From NCBI GenBank assembly GCA_009602735.1, contig WELA01002318.1, forward strand, positions 537,984-577,440: DNA of 39,457 nt, given 5' to 3'. The notes beneath the pieces are model-generated. The model ran no database searches, was not told the origin of the DNA, and worked only from the letters and a program-made list of their open reading frames with translations. The position numbers and the translations under genes were made by a program. This document shows, piece by piece, positions 1 through 9,779 of this stretch. The DNA comes from Mesotaenium endlicherianum. Taxonomy: Eukaryota; Streptophyta; Zygnematophyceae; Zygnematales; Mesotaeniaceae. Numbering within the stretch: the first letter of the stretch is position 1; every line of letters starts with the position of its first letter.

Positions 1-39
1 CTCCCTCCCTCCCTCCCTCCCTCCCTCTCTCTCTCTCTC
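1..39. repeat. Pyrimidine microsatellite (CTCC)n/(CT)n
   Basis: The window opens with CTCC units passing into CT dinucleotides. It lies downstream of the uridine kinase exon on the minus strand, so it is probably intronic. No coding signal is seen. Confidence 0.9.
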
Positions 40-177
40 ATATTTTCTGTCCAAGGAGAAAGAGCAAGCCTCTTCCAGTGCCCGATTGTGTAGGACCTCA
101 TGCATGCGTCTGACTAAACTGGGGGGGAACAGAAGAGATGAGGGGGAAGGGGGGAGAGATGCTGAAGGCGGGGTTAC

Positions 178-247
178 CAGGGTGGTCGAAGTTGTACTCT
201 GTCACAAACTCCTGCTCCTCGGGCGTCAGCCCCCGGTAAAACGAGTC
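178..247 (-). CDS. UKL: Uridine kinase, internal exon (after the P-loop exon)
   Basis: This exon continues the uridine kinase read from 833-924. Uridine/cytidine kinase phosphorylates uridine or cytidine with a nucleoside triphosphate in pyrimidine salvage, in the cytosol or plastid. The 70-nt exon translates as DSFYRGLTPEEQEFVTEYNF followed by DHP, the block after the P-loop in plant uridine kinase-like proteins; the leading Asp in a DSFYR context is the substrate-side acidic residue. The acceptor (TAG before GAC) and donor (CCTG then GTAACC) are both present. The exon is 23 codons plus one base and joins the previous exon in phase 0. The next exon, expected to begin with the Asp-Ala-Phe-Asp block, is off the window to the left. 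Whether the gene also carries the UPRT domain typical of plant UKL proteins cannot be seen. Confidence 0.92.
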
Positions 248-601
248 CTACTCTCACACAGGCACGCACGCACACACGGACAGAGAGAGAGGGGGAGGGG
301 GAGAGAGCGCGCCCATAATTGTGGAGCGTCAGAGGGGGCCACACTCGAGGAGCACTCTCATGGCTGCATCTGACTAGACCGCTGGTTCGCCAGCTGGGCT
401 GGGCGGGCGGGCGGGCAGGCGGGCGGCCTGCTACGGGATGAAAATGGCGCACTTGGTTGCTGCGAGTGTGGTGGTGGTGGTGGCGGTGGCGGCGGAGCGT
501 GGATGGTGACAAGCATCAGCCAGTCTCTCTCGAAAGGCTGCATCCTCCGCAAGCCTCGCCACGCACTGCATCCCGTCTGTCGTCTCTCCCTCTCCCTCTG
601 T

Positions 602-672
602 GTCTGTGAGTGTGTGTGCGTGTGTGTGTGTGTGCGTGTGCGCGTGTGCGTATGTGCGCGTCTGTGTGAGTG
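602..672. repeat. Imperfect (GT)n microsatellite
   Basis: Alternating GT with GC interruptions inside the uridine kinase intron. On the minus strand it reads as CA repeats. Confidence 0.9.
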
Positions 673-801
673 AGAGAGCGTGTGATTGGGTGCAAGAGAG
701 TTCCTCCGATGTTCTCTGAGCCACATCAGCCCCTGGCTAGCTTCAGTCCCCTCATCCTCAGAGTGTGAGACGAGCCCCTCCCACCCCCCTATCACCACCA
801 C

Positions 802-825
802 CAGCAGCAGCAGCAGCAGCAGCAG
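802..825. repeat. (CAG)8 trinucleotide repeat
   Basis: Eight perfect CAG units within the uridine kinase intron, seven bases from the donor site of exon 833-924 (CTG units in the transcript). Confidence 0.95.
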
Positions 826-832
826 CCCTCAC

Positions 833-924
833 CTGGTTGACGAGGACGACGCGGTGGTCGTGGAGCTGCTGGATGATCTGATCGCACACCGTCGTTTTGC
901 CCGAGGCCGTGCCCCCCGCCACTC
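833..924 (-). CDS. UKL: Uridine kinase, P-loop exon
   Basis: This 92-nt exon encodes the ATP-binding start of uridine/cytidine kinase. It reads GVAGGTASGKTTVCDQIIQQ then LHDHRVVLVNQ. GGTASGKTT is the Walker A loop; the IIQQLHDHRVVLVNQ block is characteristic of plant uridine kinase-like proteins. The acceptor (TGCAG before GA) and donor (AACCAG then GTGAGG) are clean. The exon is 2 nt plus 30 codons, so it takes one base from the preceding exon and joins 178-247 in phase 0 to give VNQ-DSFYRG, the exact family junction. Third positions are GC-rich. The preceding exon should end in Ile plus one base; a possible but weak one ends at about 1177. N-terminal exons were not found. Confidence 0.93.
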
Positions 925-1677
925 CTGCACGTCTCTACAGGCACTGCCCGTCATCCATCACTCTTCTCGCACAAGGCACACAGCGCACTTCCCTCACTTC
1001 AAGCGCCACACGAGCACACATCACACACAGCGAGGCATGCGCACTGAAGCATCACAATCCGCCCACAAACATGACGCACCCCACACACGCACACACACAC
1101 GCACACACACACACACACACAAGCAGAGACAGGAGAGACAAAGACCGAGAAAGAGAGGCAAAGAACCAGATACCGATGGAGGCGAGTCTGAAAATAGTCT
1201 GCAGCCACACGTGTGAGCAGGGGAGTCAGCAACCCCAGCTTGCTACTCACAGCAGCTTCTGTCACATGCACTGAATCTGGACAAGGTTCTGGCTCCCATT
1301 ACAGACCAATTGCAGCTCGTGTGCTCCAGGCCTCCTGGGGGCACATGTGGGGTGGGTCCGCAGGGGAGGACAGGTGGCAGAGAGCTGAGGGCTCGCTGAC
1401 CTATGAGGAAGGGCTCCCGATTGGCCGACGAGGCCCGCGCACGCGTGTGACTATCGATCTCTGCTCGTATGCCCGACAGGTGTGCTCTGCTGCTCACCTG
1501 CGCGCCCCTCATAACGTGGGCAAGCACAGCCAGCAGCAGCCAGCAGAGAGTTCCTCATTTAAGCTCGCCCTATAATATGGATATAATAACATATATATGA
1601 GCTCTATCTAAGCCGTGCTCGTATCTTATGGAAGCAAGGCCATCAAGTAGCCCCAGTACGATTCACATTCACATGTA
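925..1677. other. Non-coding, upstream of the uridine kinase P-loop exon
   Basis: The interval holds a CA microsatellite (1081-1121) and mixed sequence with no recognisable protein. A minus-strand donor-like ATCG|GTATCT at about 1177 would give Ile plus one base, as the kinase exon needs. The short open stretch before it does not resemble the family well enough to call. Confidence 0.5.
1081..1121. repeat. (CA)n microsatellite
   Basis: About twenty CA units with two CG interruptions. Confidence 0.95.
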
Positions 1678-1753
1678 AGCTTCTTTGTCTCCAGACATAT
1701 AGAAAGAGAAAGAGAAGCTTCCTTGTCTCCAGACATACAGAAAGAGAAAGAGA
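1678..1753. repeat. 38-bp tandem duplication
   Basis: Two adjacent 38-bp units (1678-1715, 1716-1753), each starting AGCTTC and ending in AAAGAGAAAGAGA. They differ at two positions by eye, so the duplication is recent. It sits in otherwise unannotated sequence. Confidence 0.9.
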
Positions 1754-2599
1754 TAGAGCGCCTGGAACTTGCTCTTCATACCCAAAGTTTGACAGTCCAC
1801 TCCCTTCACTCCAGGGGTCAGCCCAGAAACGAAGAAGCACCATACCAGTCTTCCTCTAAAGTACAGTGCGACCACTGACGGGAGGATGATCACCCACGGC
1901 TGCCCAGAGGGCATCAGTCTAGAGGCAGCGCCAGCAGACAGGGACTCCTGGCCAAAGTGCAATCTGTGGTTCAAGGAGGGGCTGCCTCAGAAGTATCCAA
2001 CGAACCTGCATGGCTTCTTCAATGTCCTCCAGAAAAGGCCTGCCTGACGTTTTCGTGGGAGCCTGCGACATGCCTAAAGACATTGTACCCGTTTTCCTGC
2101 TCCCAGTTGCAGCTTAAGGGTTCAAATTCACAACTGCTCCGGCCGACCTTTCCAAGGAGCACCTAATTTCCCTCCGTCGAAATCCCGTCAACGTTCTGCA
2201 TATCACCAGTCAATTTACCTTGATCTCCTAATTTTGTACTCTTCTTCGAGCTGAATTTCTTTGAATATATTCTGATCATCATCAATATCCCCCAGCTAAC
2301 ATCTGCTCATACCGCAAGCATCCTCTGTTGAAAGAAGCAGGAAATCAGGCTTGAACCAAGGCTGATTGATGCAACTGGGTCAAATCACCTGGCAGACTTG
2401 GTGCAACTTAGAGCCCCTTAACTTAATTCCGAAGCATTCAGCCCCCAATTGCCTCACCATAGTTACCAGTTAGCAGCAGTGTGCGCCCACTTCACCTCTT
2501 CGGTTTTCACTCCTAACCGAGTGTGAACGGTAGCACAAGCAACGACTCGATCGCGACTGCGAGATGCTGCGAAGCAGCGAGAGGCGGAGTCCATTCCTA
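1754..2599. other. Unannotated sequence, no gene seen
   Basis: Mixed-composition sequence. Open frames of 60-100 codons occur on both strands but none resembles a known family or shows strong codon bias. Confidence 0.4.
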
Positions 2600-4260
2600 A
2601 GCACTCTCGAGGACGTTTAGCACGCGTATGGGGAGGACCTGCTGGCAGAGTAAGCTATTTTTTGATTTTTTTTATGATTCATATATTATATTCAAGCAAA
2701 GAACAGAGAAGAATTATCAACCGACAGCTTGCAACTTTTGAAAGCTTGTTCAAAGGTATTGACATTAGTAGTGATACATAGCTGTCGCGACTGCTATCCA
2801 CTTGACGGTGGCGCACGCACAGCGCAAGCCACGGCCGCCCAGGTACGGGAAGTCAGCGTTGACTCACCGACCAGGGGACAAGTTATCTCAGTCAGCGGTC
2901 ATGTCAAAGTCGTTATCACTGTCAAAGTGGTCACGACACGTCAAACCCACACCCAGGGATGGATGGGGACAAAGTAGTCAGCCGAAAGGCTAGGGGTATG
3001 GAACCAGCAAGTGCCCGGAAAGGTGCTGATCAATTGGCTATCTAAGCCAAGTACAGCAGGGATGTTGCAGAGGCGTCGTGTGCCACCTCAGCCAAGACCC
3101 TCAGGTGACTAGTCACGGCTTGAGCGTTCATCCTAAACGCTGCCAGCCAGCCACATAGGTATGATTGTCAGCTGAAGAGCTAAGCAGTCACGCGCGACAA
3201 TTCCAAGGCATGCATGCATGCGGAATGACAACTCCTAAGCTGTGTGAGAGCTGCTAGGTAAGGACGGCATGCAAGCTAAGCACTGTGACTAAGCACTAGC
3301 ATTCTCAAGAGAGGATAATGTGTGGTGCCTGTGAAAGGCACGAGTCCTGCTTGAAGCTGCCTCATTCTTGCTCGCATCGTTGTCAAAGGAAGCTGAAGGC
3401 GCAGAAGGAGCACGAAGAAGAAGGAGTTTCCAAGGCCATAAAAGAGCCGAGACGCCACACTTCTGCCGACACTGGAAGATTTCTTCCTAAGTGTATCATA
3501 AAAAGGTTAGACCTCAGAAGTCCCCAAGAGAGGATCTCGCTGGTAGAAAGTAGAGAGCTGCAAAATAGAATCTGTTAGGAGATTAGCACAGATTTGGGTC
3601 AAACGCCACAAGCGTGCGAAGGACACTTAAAATGGTGAGTGCTGTGTTAGTTTCCAAGTTCTCAGAAGTCTCAATTGTCAAATTGCTGATAGCAAGAGTA
3701 GTTTTAACAAGTAAAGCTCTCAGTGAAGAACTGAGTGAGCCCAGCCGAGCAGTGAAGAGCTGTTAAGGCGCGGTATTGAGTGAAGAGCTCAGACCAGGCC
3801 AGCATAGATGTGCAGTTTCAGAGTTTTATAAGCTGTGACTTGTGGAAGTTAAGCGAAAGCCTTGAAGGGCAATTTTCTTTGAATCTGGCATTGCCTGTTA
3901 AGGTGCTTAGACGTGATTTCAGCAAACCACAAAACTTGTTCATTCTGTAAACCCTCAACTTGGGCAAAAACCTGTGTGGAAGTAAAACACTTCTGTCCTT
4001 GTAAGGGAAGCTGAGGATATGATAAGTTTTTGAAAATTTCTACTAAGTGTTGGTAGGGTGGGATGAGGAATGGGTCAACCCCAGCCACTTTGCCACCGAC
4101 ACACGTGCGGGAGACCATCAACTCGGTCGATTTTCCCACGTGCGGCGACGCACCGACACGTCAACCAGGTTGAAGGCACACGTGCTGAGAAGCTACGCAC
4201 GTGCCAGAGGTCCGACGCTGTTAGGCACGACATAGCTTTTGCTCCTGCTTTTTATTAATC
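2600..4260. other. Unannotated interval with retroelement-like motifs
   Basis: No protein is recognised. There are recurrent short words (GTGAAGAGCT near 3725-3795, GTCAGC/GTCACG near 2850-3130), TATA-like CATAAAAG sites at 3437 and 3498, and a GC-richer block with CACGTG boxes at 4.1 kb. The texture resembles a decayed or non-autonomous LTR element, but I could not find paired LTRs. Confidence 0.3.
4102..4203. promoter_or_regulatory. Cluster of four CACGTG (G-box) palindromes
   Basis: CACGTG starts at 4102, 4137, 4179 and 4198. In plants this hexamer is the core bound by bZIP and bHLH factors. No convincing gene start lies immediately downstream, so function is unproven; it may belong to an unrecognised repeat. 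Confidence 0.4.
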
Positions 4261-5893
4261 AAAATGCTTCCATATATTATCTTTAAAGTTTTATGATAGT
4301 TCTATAACTCAAATGCCAAGTTCTCCACATCCTATTTTGCGCAATCCATTGTCATATATTTCTATACCTTGTACGATCACGATAAAAGCTTCTCACGTTA
4401 GGTGGTATGCTAATTGTGTGTTATTAAGGTTTAAGCAAAGCCGCTTGCTTGTCATTACTGAGTTTGCAATTACTTGAGGCTTGATATGTTTGGATGATCT
4501 TGCAAAAAAATAATAGCAAAGCATCACACTTCCTTAAAATTGGAAAGCCCAAGTTTTAAACTTCTATTGAAGCCCAGGCATCTACAAGAAAGTAGTTGTA
4601 GAAGACATCTCTTCTCGTGCCGCACGTATTTGGCATCTACACCGCAGCTAGCTTCTTTGTTTGGATCGTCCACGTCTTGCCCTTTTAGGCTTAATCATTA
4701 CCGTATACACTGTACTTGGTTCCAAAGCACTAAACAGCAGCCGAGTCACTCTCGTGTGGGACAAAGACCTTGTGAGCCGACAATTTCCTCTTAAAAGCTC
4801 TGTGTTTTTACTTTGTTAGACTTTTCAACAAGTGGCAAGAATTGTAAACAAAAGGAGGACCAACCCTGATGCCTAACCTATAGCTTAACTCCATAGCTTG
4901 ACCATTGTAGGCCATCCTTGTTCATTTGCAACACTTGAGCATATTGCAAACCTTTTGTTCAACATCCGTACGTTTAACGCAAGCTGTTCCGAGTGATAAA
5001 ATACTAGCATATTGGCCTAGGTTGACGTACTAGGACTCCGTACAGCATATACATATGAATATAATCCTATGAAACAATCGTCCACATTATTCAATCACTT
5101 CCATCGAAAGATGCCTTCTTGCGGATTACTGGTTTAGAGAAAAAATATTGAATTTGTGTTTCAAAACACGATCGTCACTCTCGATTTAACACGATGTACA
5201 AAAGTTGATACATACAAGTGTTACAAATCTTATAGCCACACATGACTTGTGTAAATATACACGCTTAGCGTACTTTTGGCGTATCTCAACGTGCAATAGC
5301 AACTCAGCCGTACGTCCTTCATACGTATTACACCAATATGTATACTCCGTATCCGTATTTCATAAGCTGCATGATGGCGTAATCACAATCCCACCAGTAG
5401 TAGGGAAGTAAGTGCATGCTAAGTATTTTTATGCTCTCAATCAGTTTCAAAAATCTCGACCTCATGTGCTTTGCTTTAGCTCCGTCTACCTCCTCCTCCT
5501 TGTCATCCTTCTCCTCCTCCCTTGCTCTACTTGTCCTCCATGAGCCGAGAGCTGGCAAATGTGTCGAGGCCTTTCCGCTGTGCTTTGGCTTCATTGATTC
5601 AAGAGCTAATGCCAGCTTTTACGTTCTCTGAGATGCAATGCAGAGTAAGAATTACATGCCACGTCGATTTTCGATTTTGAGCAAAACTTTGTTGCCGCCG
5701 GAGAACTTGTTACCACTTGGCGGCACCTGCGACGTAGCTTTTTCGAAGGAGACCTGCAGGCAAATGCAATATTGGCGGCATCAGCAAGAGCCTCCGCCAA
5801 CCGATTGCATCATGGATGCATACATTTTTGCCAGCTATCGGGTGCACCTTGACACAGGTGCTGACGAGCCGGCCCAGCAGCAGGCGCCACATG
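4261..5893. other. AT-rich unannotated sequence before the gypsy fragment
   Basis: The composition is AT-rich up to about 5.45 kb, then more GC-rich. No recognisable exon is seen. I looked specifically for reverse transcriptase upstream of the gypsy RNase H and found none, which places the truncation point near 5893. Confidence 0.45.
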
Positions 5894-7651
5894 TAAGCAC
5901 ACGAGCGGGAGATGTTGGCTATTATCCAGGCTTTGAGGATTTGGCGACGTTATGTGGACGGACGGAAGGTGTTCATCAAGACCGACCACAAGAGCTTGGA
6001 GAAGTTTATGACGCAACCAACGTTGACACCAAGACAGGCAAAGTGGATGGAATTTCTGCAACAGTTCGACCACAAGATTGAGTACTTACCTGGGAAGATC
6101 AACCCTGCAGACGCTTTATCCAGGAGGTGTGACCTTGCAGCTGTCTCAGTCATCAAGGAGAATATGGACTTCAAGGAGAAGCTTCAAAGAGGTTATGAGG
6201 AGGACCCAGAGTTTGTTGATGGTGGAGCAGCTGAGTTCAACGCGAGTATGCAGAAGAAGGACGACATATGGTATTATTGTGATTCCAAGAGAGTGGTGGT
6301 ACCTGACATCAAGGAGCTACGAGACTTACTACTTGCGGAGCATCATGACTGCTTATATGCTGGAAACTTTGGAAGCGAGAAGACGGCAAGCGTGCTGAAG
6401 CGGGAGTACGACTGGAGAAATATGGACAAGGACATCAAGGAGTGGATCAGGAGTTGCGATGCGTGCCAGAGAAACAAGACACCAAATCAAAAGAATGGAG
6501 GTACATTGCAGCCCCTGCCTATTCCAGAGTATCCTTGGGAGCAGATTGCTATGGACTTCATCACGTCGTTACCAGTGAGTGGTCAAGGGCACGATGCAGT
6601 TTGGGTTGTATCTGATAGACTCAGCAAGATGGCTCACTTCATTCCCATGAAGGAGACTTGTACGGCAGCAGATGTGGCACGGCTATTCATTGATCACATT
6701 TTTAGGCTACATGGGTTGCCGAAGGTGATTGTTTCAAATCGGGATCCAAGGTTTACTAGCAACTTCTGGCGGTTATTGTTTACTTTGATGGGGACCAAGT
6801 TGAGTATGAGCACTTCCTATCACCCTCAGACAGACGGGCAGTGTGAGAGGCTCAATAGAACTCTGCAAGAGGTGCTCAGGAGTTTCACTATGGAAGACCC
6901 TTCAGAGTGGGACAAGAAGCTACCAGGGTTGGAGTTTGCCTACAACAACAGCATGCAGGGATCCACCAAGCAGCCACCATTCGCTATGGTTTATGGGCGA
7001 GAAGTATATCATCCAGGGAACATCTTGTTGGAGAAGGCCATGGAGACTCAGGTTCCTACTACACAAGCTTTTATGAAGCAGATGGCCAAGACTTGGGATA
7101 TGGCGAAGACGTGTATTCGGAAGGCACAGGAAGAGCAGGTCAAGCATGCTAACAAGCACAGGAGGGAAGTGACATTCCATGTGGGCGACAAAGTACTCTT
7201 GTCCACAGAGAACCTACCTTTCACAGGCAAGAGGAAACCGCGGGCACGGTTTACAGGTCCCTTTGTAGTGCTCAAGCAGGTGAATCCAGTGGCCTACAAG
7301 TTAGAACTTCCTTCAGGCTGGCGTATCCATGATGTGTTCCACGTCAGTTGTCTGCGGCCATACGTTGACCCGAATGAAGAACATCCAGGACGACTACCTA
7401 CACCGCCACCACCGGTCAAGATCGATGATGTATTGGAGTATGAAGTGGAGGCGATTGTCGGCGATCAACGAGTCAAGCAAGGTCAACGATTTGTCCAAGA
7501 GTATCTGGTCAAGTGGAAAGGCTACCATGCGGACGACAACACGTGGGAGCCAGAGGCCAACTTGACTCATTGTAAGAGTAAGTTGAGACGTTATCTGCAG
7601 AATGCGTCGAGGACGTCGCATCTTGAGGAGGGGGATGATGTAAGGTCATAG
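5894..7651 (+). pseudogene. 5'-truncated Ty3/gypsy chromovirus pol (RNase H, integrase, chromodomain)
   Basis: This is the 3' part of a retrotransposon polyprotein. The frame opens after a TAA with AHEREMLAIIQ, which falls inside RNase H, so gag, protease, reverse transcriptase and most of RNase H are missing; the first Met is at 5912 (579 residues). Order from that Met: RNase H end with TDHKSLEKF and PADALSRR (1-72); integrase zinc region with C-DAC-QRNK (about 140-190); integrase core (about 205-360) with MDFI, SNRDPRF and ERLNRT; a C-terminal GDKVLL/FTGPF/HDVFHVSCLRPY block; and a chromodomain (about 510-565, EYEVEAIVG...YLVKWKGY...TWEPE). Two key residues are altered: the second catalytic Asp (usually SDRDPRF) is Asn, and a zinc-binding His (usually GHFG) is Asn. 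A chromodomain directs integration to heterochromatin in this clade. The copy must be inactive. Confidence 0.93.
7625..7635 (+). other. Probable polypurine tract of the gypsy element
   Basis: GAGGAGGGGGA lies just before a TG dinucleotide at the end of the pol frame. That is the expected position for plus-strand priming next to the 3' LTR. Confidence 0.55.
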
Positions 7652-8016
7652 GTTTATAAAGTGCATTTTTGAGTTTCATGAAAGTATGTTTTGATTGTAT
7701 AGTAGTATAGAGTGCATTTTTGTGGTCATTTTGATATAAAGTTCATCGAATTTGGTCAAGTATTGAGAGAGTTATGGATTTCCGAAGNTGTTACGTATTT
7801 CTGAAGTTTAATTAGTTTTGAAGTCGGTTGACGATTGTCCTTAATTCGCGGTGAGCGCGACCGTCGGATTGACCGACAGCGTCGAGCGATCTGGCCCGTT
7901 AAAATGAACTCGAACCTTCACGTAAGTTCGGCTGACGCGGAGTGCCGACTAGGTCGATTTACCTAGAAGTTTCGATTTAGCCTAGCGCGTCTAAGATAGA
8001 ATATTCTAGTAATGTC

Positions 8017-8070
8017 TATGTGGACGTCAATTCGGCCCGACANTATGTGGACGTCAATTCGGCTCGACAC
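8017..8070. repeat. 27-bp tandem duplication in the gypsy LTR
   Basis: Two units beginning TATGTGGACGTCAATTCGG (8017-8043 and 8044-8070), with one internal C/T difference and an ambiguous base N at 8043 exactly at the unit boundary. It may be a real duplication or an assembly join. Confidence 0.75.
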
Positions 8071-8182
8071 GTCAGATTAGACTGATCTGGTTTTCTCACG
8101 AATATTCTGGAAGGGACAATTTGACAAACATTTGAGGAAAATCCGTAGCTTCCTCCTAGAGAGAAGCACTTAGGCAGAAAAT

Positions 8183-8190
8183 TATAAATA
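8183..8190 (+). promoter_or_regulatory. TATA box in the gypsy LTR
   Basis: TATAAATA within a region otherwise typical of an LTR promoter, about 545 bp into the inferred LTR. Confidence 0.5.
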
Positions 8191-8617
8191 GGCATAACTT
8201 CTTTGTTTCTTATCAGTTTTCACTTCTGTAAATTTCTACGGGTTTGTAACGACAAGGCCTTTCATCTAGTTCATTTGTGAGCAGTTTCTTGCTACTCAAA
8301 ATGTTGAGTATTTTTCCTAAGCTTTGTTAGTGATATGCCGCTGCACTCTCTAGTATGATCGCAACTAGTTCCTTTCCTCGTGAGTTACTACGCTTCCACT
8401 AGGGCACTCTGCCCCTTTCACCACATGTGGGGTGTGTGGCAGCCCCATTAGCGGTTGGCCATCCGCCGCCCATGCCCAACCCCCACAAGGACATCTAATA
8501 TGAGCATGTTGTGATCAGTGGGAGAGAGTCCAAGTGGCAGGGCAACAAGGGTCATACATGTCGAGTGTCTCCCTAAAGCATAAGCCCCGAAAGAAAGTCC
8601 TACATGCACGTGCTCAC

Positions 8618-8664
8618 CTGGTCAAGGCGGAACCCGGTCAGGTCCTTGATGCGACACTTGGCAC
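8618..8664 (-). CDS. HNH-domain protein, exon after the HNH motif
   Basis: This 47-nt candidate exon reads AKCRIKDLTGFRLDQ. It is bounded by GTGAG before GTGCC and GACCAG then GTGAGC. It joins 8740-8829 in phase (g + gt makes Gly) through a 75-bp intron, and other frames hit stops. In plant HNH proteins a basic, weakly conserved tail follows the Cys-His of the motif, which fits. The 3' end of the gene is not identified; the gypsy LTR lies just downstream. Confidence 0.5.
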
Positions 8665-8739
8665 CTCACGCTCATCTGCCGGCCAGCATTGGCTTGTCCA
8701 GGGCACACACGCAGGAGGAGCTTCCCGGGCCTCCCTCAC

Positions 8740-8829
8740 CGCCCAACGCCTCCTTCTGGGCGGCGGTGTTGGCGGCATGGCACGCCACGCACAGCGTCCG
8801 CAGATTCTTGACCGTGCACTTGCCTACCC
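8740..8829 (-). CDS. HNH-domain protein, exon with the Asn and second His of HNH
   Basis: This 90-nt exon encodes VGKCTVKNLRTLCVACHAAN then TAAQKEALG. NLRTLCVACHA is the C-terminal half of the HNH nuclease fold (catalytic/metal-binding Asn and His, plus the Cys-x-x-Cys zinc pair) as found in plant SNF2- or ZRANB3-type HNH proteins, which act in replication-fork remodelling or DNA repair in the nucleus. Acceptor (TGGCAG before GG) and donor (GGGCG then GTGAGG) are present. It joins 9405-9479 to give AGG-VGKC, the expected glycine-rich turn before the Cys. A SNF2 helicase domain was not seen in the window, so the protein could be a stand-alone HNH protein. Confidence 0.85.
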
Positions 8830-9404
8830 CTGCCACGTCATTCAATGCCGTATAAGCATCTACACATGCTACATCTACACATTTCTGGGTCACCAGACAT
8901 ACGCATACACACACACAAAAATACAAAGATGTACATGGAGATATATGGATGTACATATATATGAACATCTACGTACCTATACATCCAAACATGTATATAT
9001 AAACGTCACATACATATTCACCATACGCGCATTTCTTTCCCCTCATGGTCCTATCAGGTGTCTTCCGTACACGTATGTCAAACTTGCACAACAGCACATC
9101 GGCCCCCCCCAGAGAGTCTTTACCTGAGGAAGACAAGAGACACATATCCCGGCAACCTAGGTATATGAGCCCACATTCGCCTCACGCCACACGCTCACAA
9201 GCATCGGGAAAGTGGGGTTTGCTTGCGGAAGGGGGGGGTCAGAACAGGGGTCAACAATCTTGTTCGGGCGCCACTCCACATCCCTTATTCAGGTTTGGGG
9301 GGCCACTTCAGAGTCCTGGGTTCAAGGTGGCTTGAGGTTTAAAACCTAAGCTCTTGGGTTAGCATTAAGGGTTGCAGGTTTCTTGGGGAAGGTGCGGGGG
9401 TCAC

Positions 9405-9479
9405 CTCCGGCGGAGCGCACGAGCACCCTCCCGTGGGACGCGTGCCAGGCGATGCCCTCCCGCGGGGCTCCTGCCCCAC
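9405..9479 (-). CDS. HNH-domain protein, exon with the first His of HNH
   Basis: This 75-nt exon reads GAGAPREGIAWHASHGRVLV then RSAGG. It aligns with the family block GNAWHADHxVPVYxGGG. The AWHA lead and the active-site His are kept, but the Asp that normally precedes that His (a metal ligand in HNH nucleases) is Ser, and the VVPVY strand is changed. Acceptor (AGGGCAG before GT) and donor (GGAG then GTGACC) are good. The exon is 2 + 72 + 1 nt and its phases fit both the downstream exon (8740-8829) and the upstream exon 15.6 kb away (25059-25170). The altered Asp may mean weakened or lost nuclease activity, a pseudogene, or a real variant. Confidence 0.75.
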
Positions 9480-9779
9480 CTGCCCTTTCGTGCAGCCTCA
9501 TGCAACCTGGCGGGAAAGAGCGGCATGTGTGCAGATCACTCCAAAAACACAAGCCTGGTCCCCACTCAAAAGCCCTGCAACGCAAGCGTTCGCGCCGCGT
9601 GCAGGCACAAGCGAGCAGACCCAAAGCCCTAAAAGCTGCACCCTGATTAACGTGCTGCCACCAAAGGTATCTCCACCCAGAGCCTGGCACCTCAGTGACG
9701 CGACCTGCCACGTGTTACGCACACCACCCATCCTGGGGGCTGTTAGCCAGCCTCTCCAAATCGCCCTCGGAAGGACATG

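Larger units (their letters stand above)
248..832 (-). other. Uridine kinase intron (585 bp) with microsatellites
   Basis: The interval between the two kinase exons is bounded on the minus strand by GTGAGG and ...GAGTAG. It contains a GT/GC-rich dinucleotide tract near 602-672 and eight CAG units at 802-825 immediately inside the donor end. Long open frames here (His-Thr and Pro runs) are microsatellite artefacts. Confidence 0.85.
7636..8430 (+). repeat. Probable 3' LTR of the gypsy element (right edge uncertain)
   Basis: Non-coding sequence starting TGATGTAAGG right after the polypurine tract. It contains a TATA box (8183-8190) and a 27-bp tandem repeat. The 5' LTR is absent, so the right edge and target duplication cannot be fixed; 8430 is a rough guess. 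Confidence 0.5.

Noticed and set aside
358..801. 147-codon minus-strand frame rich in His-Thr and Pro, and similar frames near 999-1274, 26.2-26.5 kb and 39.0-39.4 kb
   Set aside because: They come from CA/GT, CCA and CT microsatellites; real exons (uridine kinase, RRP41, oxidase) lie in other frames or strands there.
1140..1230. Possible upstream exon of the uridine kinase ending ...RLASI plus one base
   Set aside because: Donor and phase fit, but the residues do not resemble the family's QPxVIG lead and the open stretch is very short.
5638..6081. 147-codon frame overlapping the start of the gypsy fragment
   Set aside because: It is a shadow frame; the RNase H/integrase frame beginning at 5894 has unmistakable motifs.
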